Shown: positions 28,384 to 35,969 of the stretch, in pieces
Position numbering within the stretch: the stretch's first letter is position 1
Layout of the letters: the number at the start of each line of letters is the position of its first letter
Source of the DNA: JAWXUU01 sp044426045
Lineage (GTDB): Bacteria > Bacillota > Clostridia > Christensenellales > CAMQZB01
DNA: 64,000 bases
Reading direction: 5' to 3'
NCBI GenBank assembly: GCA_044426045.1
Contig: JAWXUX010000010.1
Span: forward strand, 22,028-86,027
Program-made: the position numbers and the translations under genes
Notes under the pieces: model-generated
The model's input: only the letters and a program-made list of their open reading frames with translations
Databases searched by the model: none
What the model was told of the DNA's origin: nothing

Positions 28384-29232
28384 TTACTCTCCCTTGCTGT
28401 ATGGATCAACAACGCCATCTGGTCTGATAGCATTCAATTCACTCAATGAATTATTATATTCTTCACCTTTATGAGGAAATCTATAGTGCCACAAAATATC
28501 ATTTTCCATAAATGATATTCCTTTACCTTTTATTGTGTTTGCAATAATAACAGTAGGCTTATCTGAGCTTGCTTTTGCACATTCAAACGCATTATTAAGA
28601 TCCACGTGATTGTGCCCATCAATATCGAATACGTTCCAACCAAATGATGTCCACTTATCTGCAAACGGTGCAAGCTGCAACGTGTTTTCACAAAAATCTA
28701 AACTTTGCATTTTGTTGTGATCTATAATAACTATTAGGTTATTCAATTTGTAATGATTGGCATATAATGCCATTTCCCAAACAGAACCTTCATCACATTC
28801 GCCATCTCCACAAATTGCAAATACTTTATGTGATTTTCCATCAATTTTACCAGCATGAGCCATTCCTGCAGCAATGCTTACTCCATGTCCGAGCGCGCCT
28901 GTAGAAACTTCAACTCCAGGAATACCTTTGTGCGACACATGACCAGACAAAATACTTCCATCAGCATAATGCGTTTTTAATTGTTTAATTGGGAAAAATC
29001 CCTTCTCTGCCAATGCTGCATATATAGCTGCACCTGCATGACCTTTGCTTAAAATCATCCTGTCTCTTGATTCGATTTTTGGATTTTGAGGATTTATATT
29101 CGCTATATCGTTGTATAACACCGCGATTATATCTGCTACAGACAACACTGATCCAATGTGACTTCCACCCGACAGATGAGTCATTTCAATACCGTGTCTC
29201 CTTATTTTCCATGCTAATTCTTGACTATTCAT
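28384..29232 (-). CDS. Transketolase N-terminal subunit
   Basis: 282 aa. The ThDP pyrophosphate-binding half: SGGSHIGSVLSVADIIAVLY, SKGHAGAAIYAALAEKG, the GDGECDEGSVWE motif for Mg-ThDP and a NKMQSLDF region. It partners the C-terminal subunit downstream. Such split transketolases occur in secondary metabolism and surface-glycan loci. The start at ATG 29232 lies 9 nt after the aldo-keto reductase stop, so the three are co-transcribed. Confidence 0.87.
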   Translation of the reverse strand: MNSQELAWKIRRHGIEMTHLSGGSHIGSVLSVADIIAVLYNDIANINPQNPKIESRDRMILSKGHAGAAIYAALAEKGFFPIKQLKTHYADGSILSGHVSHKGIPGVEVSTGALGHGVSIAAGMAHAGKIDGKSHKVFAICGDGECDEGSVWEMALYANHYKLNNLIVIIDHNKMQSLDFCENTLQLAPFADKWTSFGWNVFDIDGHNHVDLNNAFECAKASSDKPTVIIANTIKGKGISFMENDILWHYRFPHKGEEYNNSLSELNAIRPDGVVDPYSKGE

Positions 29233-29240
29233 TTTATCAC

Positions 29241-30170
29241 CTAAATCGAACTTTGTTTTAAATTTGAAACATCACTTTCACTGAGAGCCCAACCCGATGC
29301 ATCTAAATTCGATTGAACTTGCGAAATATTTTTCATTCCAGCAATTACAACTGAATTCTTAAGATAATCTAAAATAAATCTGATTGCAATAGAAGGTATT
29401 GTTTTCCCAGATATTTTTGATATTTCTCTCATAACTTCTACAATTTCCATATTCTTCTTGAGTTTTTCACCATGAAAATTTACGTATACTTCTCTTGATC
29501 GTCTGTCATTACTGTCAAACTTTGAATTAACATCGTATTTCCCAGTTAAAATACCTTGTCCCAAACTTCCCCATGTTAATGGGGTCATTATTTTGGAAAG
29601 CTTAAGCATATCTTCTTCATTTTTTCTGCATGCTAAGCTATACTCATCTTGAAAAGATACACAATTATGCTTGATATTTGATAACTCTTCAGCATCTTTT
29701 TCATGCACATTAGAAAGCCCATATTCCCTGATTTTGCCTTGTTTTTTTAGTTCTTTAAAATTATATATAACCTCTTCGATAGAAGTTTTATCATCTCTAT
29801 AATGAAGTTGGTATAAATCAATATAGTCTGTTTTTAATCTCTTTAAGCTACCTTCAACCGATAATGTCATATATTCTTTGCTATTATCATAAAATGTATT
29901 GCCATTTTCCATCCGTACGCCGAATTTTGTAGCAATCACAGCATCTTTACGCCTTTTACCAAGCGCTTCAGCAAGTGTTCTCTCTGATTCTCCCAAACCA
30001 TATGTATCAGCCGTGTCAAAAAAATTTATTCCATTATCAACAGCAAAATTAACTGCCTTCAAGAGTTCTTCTTTTGAAACGTCTCCCCATCCGTAACCAC
30101 CCATAGGGCAACCACCAAAACATATTCTTGATACATTTAGATCAGAATTTTTTAAAATAATTTTTTCCAC
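29241..30170 (-). CDS. Aldo/keto reductase
   Basis: 309 aa. A TIM-barrel aldo/keto reductase with the complete catalytic tetrad visible: Asp in NFFDTADTYG (about residue 53), Tyr in the same motif, Lys in VIATKFG (about 83) and His in LYQLHYRD (about 123). It lies between the initiating sugar transferase (4-nt or less overlap at 30170) and the split transketolase. Its place in the operon suggests it reduces the transketolase product or a sugar precursor. That role is inference; the family assignment is clear. Confidence 0.88.
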   Translation of the reverse strand: MEKIILKNSDLNVSRICFGGCPMGGYGWGDVSKEELLKAVNFAVDNGINFFDTADTYGLGESERTLAEALGKRRKDAVIATKFGVRMENGNTFYDNSKEYMTLSVEGSLKRLKTDYIDLYQLHYRDDKTSIEEVIYNFKELKKQGKIREYGLSNVHEKDAEELSNIKHNCVSFQDEYSLACRKNEEDMLKLSKIMTPLTWGSLGQGILTGKYDVNSKFDSNDRRSREVYVNFHGEKLKKNMEIVEVMREISKISGKTIPSIAIRFILDYLKNSVVIAGMKNISQVQSNLDASGWALSESDVSNLKQSSI

Positions 30171-30856
30171 TATTTTCTGCCTTTTTTAAATATAATTTTA
30201 AAAACTTTTTCAATTACTTTATATACAGTCAAAAAAAATAATTTTATATCCGTCCAAGCTGACACTTCTGCGACATATTTAACTCGCAGTTCATTTTTTC
30301 TTTTTAAAACGTGCTTTTCAAAATATTCATCAGCATTATTTTCGCCAACTACTTCATCAAGATTAATAAATTCAAGTGAACTAAAATCTGTGATACCAGG
30401 TCTTACCCTAGTTATGTATAATTCCAAATCAGAAAAGTTTTCAACATATTTCAATATTTCTGGTCTTGGTCCTATAAAACTCATATTGCCAAACAAAATA
30501 TTAAACAATTGCGGGATTTCATCCATCTTAGTTTTACGCAATATTTTACCGATTTTAGTAATCCTATCATCGTTTAGTGCAGTTGTATCACGACCAGTTT
30601 TATCTGCTCCATTGACCATAGATCTAAATTTCATTATTTTAAATGGCTTGCCTCTATATCCGCCTCTTTGGGCTCTATAAAATATTGGAAATCCTGATGT
30701 TATAGCTACAACTATCGAAATAATTATTACGAAAGGAGAAATAATTATCAATAAAATTAATGCAAATAAAAAATCAAAAATACGCTTAATTATTCTGTTA
30801 TACAAACCAGAACATCTGATTTTCAAAATTTCTTCTGTTATTTCTCTTTCTTTCAT
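30170..30856 (-). CDS. Initiating sugar-1-phosphate transferase (PglC/WcaJ type)
   Basis: 228 aa from ATG 30856 (MKEREITEEIL), chosen over an upstream start at 30907 that lies within a leader hairpin. Membrane segment at about residues 23-47, then FYRAQRGGYRGKPFKIMKFR, the PRP block FIGPRPEILKYV and a basic C-terminus. These enzymes move a sugar phosphate from UDP-sugar to undecaprenyl phosphate and start repeat-unit assembly. It is the first full gene of locus I, behind a structured leader and a short upstream reading frame that repeats its own N-terminus. Confidence 0.88.
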   Translation of the reverse strand: MKEREITEEILKIRCSGLYNRIIKRIFDFLFALILLIIISPFVIIISIVVAITSGFPIFYRAQRGGYRGKPFKIMKFRSMVNGADKTGRDTTALNDDRITKIGKILRKTKMDEIPQLFNILFGNMSFIGPRPEILKYVENFSDLELYITRVRPGITDFSSLEFINLDEVVGENNADEYFEKHVLKRKNELRVKYVAEVSAWTDIKLFFLTVYKVIEKVFKIIFKKGRK

Positions 30857-30883
30857 ACTTACCTTACTTGTCGTTCCATTCAT

Positions 30884-30926
30884 CAAAAAAAAAGCGAGCT
30901 TCGCCATTTCCTATTGTTGCTAGGAA
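30884..30926 (-). promoter_or_regulatory. Third, partial leader element (hairpin + GCGAAGCTCGC + U9)
   Basis: On the minus strand TTCCTA/TAGGAA (loop GCAACAA) is followed by ATGGCGAAGCTCGC and nine T. This copies the distal half of the leader motif of the two loci, without its first hairpin. GCGA/TCGC plus the T-run could act as a weak terminator directly before the sugar transferase. Confidence 0.55.
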
Positions 30927-30927
30927 T

Positions 30928-30981
30928 TTATTTTTTTGTATCTTCTTTCAAAATTTCTTCTGTCATTTCTCTTTCTTTCAT
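30928..30981 (-). CDS. Leader peptide / upstream reading frame
   Basis: 17 codons (MKEREMTEEILKEDTKK, then TAA) starting at ATG 30981 with an upstream GGTAAGT identical to that of the sugar transferase. The first 12 residues repeat the N-terminus of that enzyme except for one substitution. Its stop lies just before the third hairpin element. Translation here could control the hairpin, or the frame may be a harmless duplication relic. Confidence 0.4.
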   Translation of the reverse strand: MKEREMTEEILKEDTKK

Positions 30982-31114
30982 ACTTACCTACCTATTAAAA
31001 TATGATTGCTAAACTTTTCCCTATCTTATTCTTTTATATTATTGTGAAAATTTTTCATTTAACTATATTTGCAAATTTCAAACAGAAAACACTGCTCGAC
31101 ACTTCTATAAACCC

Positions 31115-31212
31115 AAAAAAGGCGTGCTTCGCTGATTTGCTTTCGCAAATTTGTTTTTGGTTTGTTCTTTTGAAGCCTTCAACGTGACCTGCCAACGATT
31201 GGGGTTTCAAAG
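31115..31212 (-). ncRNA. Structured leader motif of locus I
   Basis: On the minus strand, helix P1 (31212-31168: TTTGAA, CC, CAA and CG paired with CG, TTG, GG and TTCAAA) presents the apex TCGTTGGCAGGTCACG (31198-31183). An A-rich linker follows, then P2 ATTTGC-GAAA-GCAAAT (31150-31135), then GCGAAGCACGCC and six T (31132-31115). The same apex, GAAA loop and GCGAAGCACGC occur before locus II with different stem sequences, so structure is what is conserved. Possible attenuator, antitermination target or riboswitch of unknown class. Confidence 0.65.
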
Positions 31213-31261
31213 TGCTTGGAAATAATTGCAATAAATATCTGCATGAATGTGCATTACGTAT

Positions 31262-31290
31262 AGTATATCATACGATATTTTAAAAGTCTA
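31262..31290 (-). promoter_or_regulatory. Candidate promoter of locus I
   Basis: TAGACT (31290-31285), a 17-bp spacer and TATACT (31267-31262) on the minus strand, about 50 bp ahead of the leader motif. Moderate match to sigma-70. Confidence 0.45.
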
Positions 31291-31475
31291 GTTTTTTTAT
31301 ATTGTGTGTAAATTAAATTTAAACTAATTTTTGACAATTTAGATTTTGGATTGTTGATGTTTTGGGGTTTTGATAGCGTTCTTTTTATGGGCAAAATTGA
31401 GGATTTATTGGCGGGTTTTATGTGATGTGCGTAATGCGTTATATTTGGGCGGAATTTTGAAGTGTTGGGCGTGAA

Positions 31476-31498
31476 AAATGCACCTCTAGGGTGCATTT
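31476..31498. terminator. Terminator after glycosylase gene
   Basis: AAATGCACC (31476-31484) pairs with GGTGCATTT (31490-31498), with T-rich flank on the minus side. It lies after the leftward glycosylase gene and before the locus I promoter. Confidence 0.7.
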
Positions 31499-31541
31499 AA
31501 AACTTCTTTTTGATTGATTTTAGTGTTTTTTCGCTTATTTT

Positions 31542-32030
31542 TTATCTTTTATTTGCGATTTCATTGAAACACTCCATCCATTTTGATTTGTCGAACCTTG
31601 CGTTTGCGGGGCTTGTGGATGGGAGGGGTGTGGTTTTGATTTCGCATGTTGGGAAGTGTTTTTTGAAGAGTTCGTAGGCTTTCCCGCCGTTGCAGATTAT
31701 TTGCTGAATTTGGGCGCGGTCGGTGATTTTTGCGAGGTCGATTGGGGCGCTGTTTGACAGGTTGATGTCGCTATCTGCGCTGCCTTTTATGGCGCAAGTT
31801 TCTAGCACGTCCCACAATGCTAGGTTGTGGGATAGGATGAAATTCGTTTTTTCTTCCGTTGTTTGCGGCGGCTCTTCGCCGAAAATTTCCGATAGCACCT
31901 TCCAAAATCTGTTGCGTGGGTTGCCATAATAAAAATCAGCGTTTCGCGACACCACTCCTGGGAAACTACCTAGAATCAGAATCTTGCTGTTTTCGTTAAA
32001 TATCGGCTGAAATCCGTTATTTATCATCAT
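31542..32030 (-). CDS. DNA-deoxyinosine / uracil-type DNA glycosylase
   Basis: 162 aa from ATG 32030. The uracil-DNA glycosylase fold is seen in ILGSFPGVVSRNADFYYGNP followed by RNRFW (catalytic/base-binding loop), LWDVLETCAIKGSADSDI and the late PLPSTSPANARF. This matches family 6 hypoxanthine-DNA glycosylases (about 160-170 aa), which excise deaminated purines. A longer in-frame extension upstream only reads the neighbouring small gene in another frame, so it is excluded. The start overlaps the end of that small gene by 14 nt, which implies coupling. Confidence 0.8.
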   Translation of the reverse strand: MMINNGFQPIFNENSKILILGSFPGVVSRNADFYYGNPRNRFWKVLSEIFGEEPPQTTEEKTNFILSHNLALWDVLETCAIKGSADSDINLSNSAPIDLAKITDRAQIQQIICNGGKAYELFKKHFPTCEIKTTPLPSTSPANARFDKSKWMECFNEIANKR

Positions 32031-32187
32031 TTTGTCTGCTGTTTTCATATTCGTCATTGTTTGGATTGCATTGATTTGAATGATTATCCAAATTGCTTTG
32101 ATATGCACTATTATTTGGATTGTTTTGATTTGAATAGTTATCAAGCTGACCTTTAGAATGCGAGTTACCGCTTACTCCTTTTGCCAT
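32017..32187 (-). CDS. Small Asn-rich protein
   Basis: 56 aa starting at ATG 32187 behind a strong AGGAGGTAACTAAA. The sequence is hydrophilic and built from an imperfect repeat: DNYSNQNNPNNSAYQ then DNHSNQCNPNNDEYE. I recall similar short Asn/His-rich proteins of unknown function in Clostridia. No signal peptide and one Cys. It overlaps the glycosylase start. The function is unknown, but the ribosome binding site and repeat structure support a real gene. Confidence 0.7.
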   Translation of the reverse strand: MAKGVSGNSHSKGQLDNYSNQNNPNNSAYQSNLDNHSNQCNPNNDEYENSRQNDDK

Positions 32188-32217
32188 TTTAGTTACCTCC
32201 TTTTATTGTTTGATTGC

Positions 32218-32988
32218 TTATTTTAACATTTCAATGCGTTTTTTCAACGCTTCTATTTCTAGGTTTAGCACTATGCCGTACATAAACGTACGGTCGTTTG
32301 CTCTTGTTATGTTTTTGAATGCTTGGATATAGTCGCGCCTATCAGCAAACTTAATGTTGATTGGCAGATATCCCGCTTTTATCAGTTGAAGGTTCAGAAG
32401 CATTCTACCCGTTCTGCCGTTTCCATCGGCAAATGGGTGTATTCTTTCAAAATCGATATGTGCATCTACAAAAGAAAGTATGTCTTGCTTGTTTTTCTCG
32501 TTGAACTTTTCAATATATTGCTTCATGAGCAATTCAACGTCGCTCCACTCTGGCGCTTGATACATCGTGTTGACATTCGCCCCAACACCCACATTTATTT
32601 TGCGATATTTGCCTGCAATTTCAGGCTTTGTAGAAAGAAGCAGCGATTTGTGCACATCGAGAATTAGCGACTTAGAAAGGTATCTTTTATTTACTTGATT
32701 AGTTACAAGATTCATAAAAAATTTGTGATGATTCCAAATTTCGACTTGATCATTCATAGGCACATCTATTACCGCAACACCTTCTTTTATAAGCACGCAA
32801 GTTTCCATTAAAGTCATTGCATTGCCTTCTATTGCATTACTGTCGTACGCAAATTCTATCGAAAAATCTTCATACAATCTTTCAGCCTCACCTTGAGATA
32901 ATGAGCGCATAGTCGACAGTCGTTTGCTAAGCATAAGCACTTCATTTTTCATTTGTTCTATCTGATTTTTATCAAATTTATCGAACAT
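32218..32988 (-). CDS. Fic-domain protein
   Basis: 256 aa from ATG 32988, with GGAG upstream. The Fic core motif HPFADGNGRTGR (about residue 190) is intact, including the catalytic His. The N-terminal helix carries SNAIEGN, the S/T-x-x-x-E-G/N inhibitory motif of class II Fic proteins, so the enzyme should be autoinhibited. It probably transfers AMP, or another nucleotide group, to a protein target that I cannot name. It stands alone between the small Asn-rich gene and the metallopeptidase. Confidence 0.9.
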   Translation of the reverse strand: MFDKFDKNQIEQMKNEVLMLSKRLSTMRSLSQGEAERLYEDFSIEFAYDSNAIEGNAMTLMETCVLIKEGVAVIDVPMNDQVEIWNHHKFFMNLVTNQVNKRYLSKSLILDVHKSLLLSTKPEIAGKYRKINVGVGANVNTMYQAPEWSDVELLMKQYIEKFNEKNKQDILSFVDAHIDFERIHPFADGNGRTGRMLLNLQLIKAGYLPINIKFADRRDYIQAFKNITRANDRTFMYGIVLNLEIEALKKRIEMLK

Positions 32989-33093
32989 AACGTCTCCTAT
33001 TTTGCACATTTGCTACATTATAGCACACTAAATATTAAAACGCAATGCACTTTTCACTTCATTCAAGATTTTTCTGCACTTTGACACATTAGC

Positions 33094-33816
33094 CTACATT
33101 CCTTGCACAGCTTCTGCTTGCAATTCCTTTTTTTTAGCTTTCCAATCGGGCATAAAAGTCGCCACTAGGTTGTAGAAATCTTTGGAGTGGTTGGGGTGCA
33201 CAAAGTGGCAGAGTTCGTGGAGAACTACGTATTCTATGCAGGGTGTGGGGGCGTGGATTAGCGATGCGTTTAGCGTTATGGTTTTTTTGTTCACCATGCA
33301 GCTGCCCCAGCGCGATTTCATTTTGCGGATTTTGATTTGCGGGTATGACACGCCAAATTTTTGCAGATTTGGGAGATATTTTTCTGTCATTTCTTTAAAA
33401 ACGCTAGCTGACAATGTCGCGAAGTATTTCTCGATTAGAATTTGTTTCTTTCTTGTGTCGTGTGGCGTTTTTGTGATCAGATATAAGAACTCGCCGTCGA
33501 AAGTGACTTTGTCATATTCCGCTTTGTAAAGTTTTAGTGCGACGTCGCTTCCCATGATTTTGAAGCTCTCGCCCGTCACGTATAACCGCTGGGCTGGCGC
33601 TGGCTTTTCCATCGCAGAATACTTGGTTATCGCCTTGAATATGAAATCCGCATTCCGCACAACAAACGCATCAATTCGCGCCGTGTCCGTTGCGTAGGGC
33701 GTGGAAACAGTCACTTCACAGCTAGGCTTGATTCGCAAGTTGATATTTTTGACTTTCTTGCGCGTCAAATAATATTCAATTTGCTTTTCCCCCGCCTGCA
33801 CCGTCCTGATTTCCAT
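33094..33816 (-). CDS. YgjP/SprT-like zinc metallopeptidase (DUF45)
   Basis: 240 aa. The zinc site HELCHFVHPNHSKDF (HExxH plus a downstream His) is near residue 195, preceded by KSRWGSCMVNKKTITLN, the YgjP/DUF45 signature. The N-terminal half is beta-rich (KKVKNINLRIKPSCEVTVST). Members associate with restriction systems or act alone; here no partner gene is adjacent. The start at ATG 33816 gives the usual family length. Confidence 0.88.
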   Translation of the reverse strand: MEIRTVQAGEKQIEYYLTRKKVKNINLRIKPSCEVTVSTPYATDTARIDAFVVRNADFIFKAITKYSAMEKPAPAQRLYVTGESFKIMGSDVALKLYKAEYDKVTFDGEFLYLITKTPHDTRKKQILIEKYFATLSASVFKEMTEKYLPNLQKFGVSYPQIKIRKMKSRWGSCMVNKKTITLNASLIHAPTPCIEYVVLHELCHFVHPNHSKDFYNLVATFMPDWKAKKKELQAEAVQGM

Positions 33817-33977
33817 ATTTCCCCTGCGTTATCCTTTATGTTGTAGCTGTTCGCCATTTTGTTTTGTCTGATTGTTTGAAATGATTTCTTAATATCTAAA
33901 TTATAACACGAGCATGCAATTTGTCAATCAAAAAACTTCTCCTTCTGGAAACACTTTTGATTATTTTACATTATATA

Positions 33978-34018
33978 AAACCTCTAAATTCGATTTAACG
34001 CAAGGAATTTAGAGGTTT
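33978..34018. terminator. Bidirectional terminator
   Basis: Perfect 14-bp arms AAACCTCTAAATTC (33978-33991) and GAATTTAGAGGTTT (34005-34018) with T-rich flanks on both sides. It ends the leftward MerR-YbjQ operon. Confidence 0.85.
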
Positions 34019-34061
34019 ATTTTTATTATTATTCGCTTCTATTTCTCTTCACAAATTATCT

Positions 34062-34373
34062 TTACAAAAATTTCACTGCTGTGCCGTATGCTATCACTTC
34101 GGCAGCTCCGTTCATTACGGCTGAAGAACCATATCTAACATTAATAACTGCGTCCGCACCGAGAGCTTCTGCTTCGTCAACCATTCTTTTGACTGCGATT
34201 TGGCGGGCATCGTTCAGCATTTCTGTGTAGCCTGTGAGTTCACCACCAACAAGTGTTTTCATTCCTGCCATGAAATCTCTGCCTATGTTTTTTGAATAAA
34301 CAACTGTGCCTTTTGCCATGCCCAAAACGTCCAATTCCTTGCCTGGAATGTAATCAATATTTACTAGCTTCAT
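34062..34373 (-). CDS. YbjQ-family (DUF74) protein
   Basis: 103 aa. Family features: IPGKELDVLGMAKGTVVYSK, RDFMAGMKTLVGGELTGYTE and ADAVINVRYGSSAVMNGAAE, then an AYGTAV end. The YbjQ fold is often called heavy-metal-binding, but its role is not established. It overlaps the preceding small membrane-protein gene by 20 nt and is the last gene of the MerR operon. Confidence 0.9.
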   Translation of the reverse strand: MKLVNIDYIPGKELDVLGMAKGTVVYSKNIGRDFMAGMKTLVGGELTGYTEMLNDARQIAVKRMVDEAEALGADAVINVRYGSSAVMNGAAEVIAYGTAVKFL

Positions 34374-34608
34374 AAATTTCTCCTTTTTTTATCTCTTTAA
34401 TTCTCGCTCGCACCATAAACGGCAAGAATATTATTTGCAATATAATTGCGATAACAACAGCCCACGCTATCACATATAAAACCTCGTAACTTTTTATACT
34501 TTCTATGTTATATAAAGTGAAAACAACAATCGCCATCTTAACCACAAAACTCACACACGCTGAAATTATCGACGATTTGATTTGGCTTTTAATATTTTCG
34601 TGCTTCAT
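34354..34608 (-). CDS. Small two-span membrane protein with KEI-GEI tail (2)
   Basis: 84 aa from ATG 34608 (AAGGTGA upstream). Two hydrophobic segments (about residues 15-37 and 45-67) precede the tail RARIKEIKKGEIYEASKY. The same tail ends the next protein upstream and the MerR regulator. I know no named family. It overlaps both neighbours by about 20 nt, so it is translated in a coupled operon. Confidence 0.75.
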   Translation of the reverse strand: MKHENIKSQIKSSIISACVSFVVKMAIVVFTLYNIESIKSYEVLYVIAWAVVIAIILQIIFLPFMVRARIKEIKKGEIYEASKY

Positions 34609-34831
34609 CAATTTCACCTTTATCAATCTCTTTCATTCGCATTTTGCAAACTGCAATAGTTGCCACAAGCATTGCAAGTGGAATGAGTCCAAATATCAAG
34701 GTGGCTATTTCAACGGTATCCTTAAACATTTTAATACACATGATAAGATATCCCACTGAATAAAGTGCAGTTATCACTCCAATCACAATAACTGCAATTT
34801 TGCTTTTTGTATTTTTATTTTCATTTTCCAT
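34589..34831 (-). CDS. Small two-span membrane protein with KEI-GEI tail (1)
   Basis: 80 aa from ATG 34831 (AGAGGT upstream; 2 nt after the MerR stop). It has a short basic N-terminus, two membrane segments (about residues 11-33 and 39-62) and the tail RMKEIDKGEIDEARKY. It appears to be a free-standing copy of the C-terminal membrane module of the adjacent MerR protein. The function is unknown. Confidence 0.75.
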   Translation of the reverse strand: MENENKNTKSKIAVIVIGVITALYSVGYLIMCIKMFKDTVEIATLIFGLIPLAMLVATIAVCKMRMKEIDKGEIDEARKY

Positions 34832-34833
34832 TT

Positions 34834-35478
34834 TCAATACCTCTTGGCTTTTTCTATTTCGCCATTTGAAATTTCCTTTAGTCGCATGATAAGTGCCAGT
34901 GCCACAGCACCTATTATGATTATGCAAATTGTTGCAACAATAGCAATTACAAAAAACGGCACTACTTTCACTTTATACATCCCCCAAATCGCAAGCCACG
35001 CCACAAGCAAGAGTGCTGCTATTGTCAAACTTGCAATGCTAACTGAAGAAAAGATGTTGATTTGTCTATCTTTTTCATACTTGTTTTTGAATGTTGCACC
35101 ACCCGATTCCAAACTTGACATTTCTTGCAAAACACTGCTCGCATCAAGTTCCGAAAGCGAGTTTGTTTCTTGCGATAGCTTTTCACAGAGACTTATTGAC
35201 TGCACGATGTTTTTGTTTTCACGTTCAAGCGCAATTCTGTGCCTATCCATGCCATCAGAAACTGTGAGCTCGCCACTTTGCATTTTGCGAATTTCTTCAA
35301 GTGGAAAACCTAACTTTCTGAGCAGTTTTATTCTTTTTAACTCTTTGATATCGCTTTCGCTGTAATCTCGATATCCGTTTTCGCTGTTCCTGCGTGGGGC
35401 AAGCAAACCTTCCGATTCATAAAACCGTATGTTCTTTTTTGTGATGCCAACGCAAGTCTCAACTTCATTAATCTTCAA
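34834..35478 (-). CDS. Membrane-anchored MerR-family regulator
   Basis: 214 aa from a TTG start at 35478, chosen because AGGAGG lies 6 nt upstream. Residues 1-70 form a MerR helix-turn-helix (GITKKNIRFYESEGLLAPRR, then YRDYSESDIKELKRIKLLRK) followed by a dimerisation helix. From about residue 140 two membrane segments follow, ending in MRLKEISNGEIEKAKRY. A MerR protein tied to the membrane through the same module as two small neighbours is unusual. It may sense a membrane or metal signal and control this operon. Confidence 0.85.
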   Translation of the reverse strand: MKINEVETCVGITKKNIRFYESEGLLAPRRNSENGYRDYSESDIKELKRIKLLRKLGFPLEEIRKMQSGELTVSDGMDRHRIALERENKNIVQSISLCEKLSQETNSLSELDASSVLQEMSSLESGGATFKNKYEKDRQINIFSSVSIASLTIAALLLVAWLAIWGMYKVKVVPFFVIAIVATICIIIIGAVALALIMRLKEISNGEIEKAKRY

Positions 35479-35628
35479 CACGCACCTCCTTTTCTCGCAA
35501 TTTCCCTCTGCGATACCCAAACAATACACCCTCCACCAAGTGGAAAGTCAAGTGTTTTTTGAAAAAACTACTCGTTTTTATCATTTTTTTGATGTTTTTT
35601 GCTTTTTGTTCATTATACGAACTTAAAA

Positions 35629-35670
35629 AAATGCACAGCTAAAGTTTTATCTAACTTCTGCGGTGCATTT
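35629..35670 (-). terminator. Terminator of the toxin-antitoxin operon
   Basis: AAATGCAC (35629-35636) pairs with GTGCATTT (35663-35670); on the minus strand the stem is followed by a T-run. It lies just past the toxin stop. Confidence 0.7.
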
Positions 35671-35696
35671 CATCCGTTGATTGAGCTTCTCTTTTT

Positions 35697-35969
35697 TTAA
35701 AATAAATCGCTATGCGTTCCAGTTCTGGTTAATGCCAAAATCAGCAAGTCCTCTTCGATACGATAAATCAAGAGCCAATCTGGCGTGATGCGACATTCAC
35801 GATACCCTTTATCACCAATCAAAGTGTGGTCTTTATACTTGCTTGGTAACTCCTCTCCACTTGCAAGAATAGATATAACCTCTTTTAATAAAATATCATT
35901 ATACCCACGCTTTATTGCAAGTTTATAATCATTTTTAAACTTTGTTGACATTTCAATTTGATACTTCAT
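35697..35969 (-). CDS. YafQ-type mRNA interferase toxin
   Basis: 90 aa. A RelE/YafQ fold: MSTKFKNDYKLAIKRGYN, LPSKYKDHTLIGDKGYRECR and a PDWLLIYRIEEDLLILALTR strand, ending with THSDLF. YafQ toxins cut ribosome-bound mRNA. The start overlaps the antitoxin stop by 4 nt. The length and the late His-x-x-Leu-Phe end agree with the family. Confidence 0.9.
   Translation of the reverse strand: MKYQIEMSTKFKNDYKLAIKRGYNDILLKEVISILASGEELPSKYKDHTLIGDKGYRECRITPDWLLIYRIEEDLLILALTRTGTHSDLF

Larger units (their letters stand above)
30821..30989. repeat. 44-bp direct repeat around the sugar transferase start
   Basis: The segments 30821-30864 and 30946-30989 are identical except for one base (840 versus 965). 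Each covers the ribosome binding region and first 12 or so codons. The 125-bp spacing contains a hairpin-plus-U-run element. It looks like a local tandem duplication that placed a leader peptide and terminator-like hairpin in front of the gene. Confidence 0.8.

Noticed and set aside
31115..31212. Short peptides (NRWQVTLK then differing tails) readable through both leader motifs
   Set aside because: The eight shared residues come from the conserved apex; neither frame has a start codon and ribosome binding site, and the stems vary with pairing kept, which favours RNA.
31254..31496. 80-aa minus frame between the glycosylase and locus I
   Set aside because: It has low-complexity Asn/Lys/Ile composition, lies across a terminator and the candidate promoter, and has no ribosome binding site.
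32031..32144. N-terminal extension of the DNA glycosylase
   Set aside because: The extra 38 residues are an out-of-frame reading of the Asn-rich gene; the family starts at the later Met.
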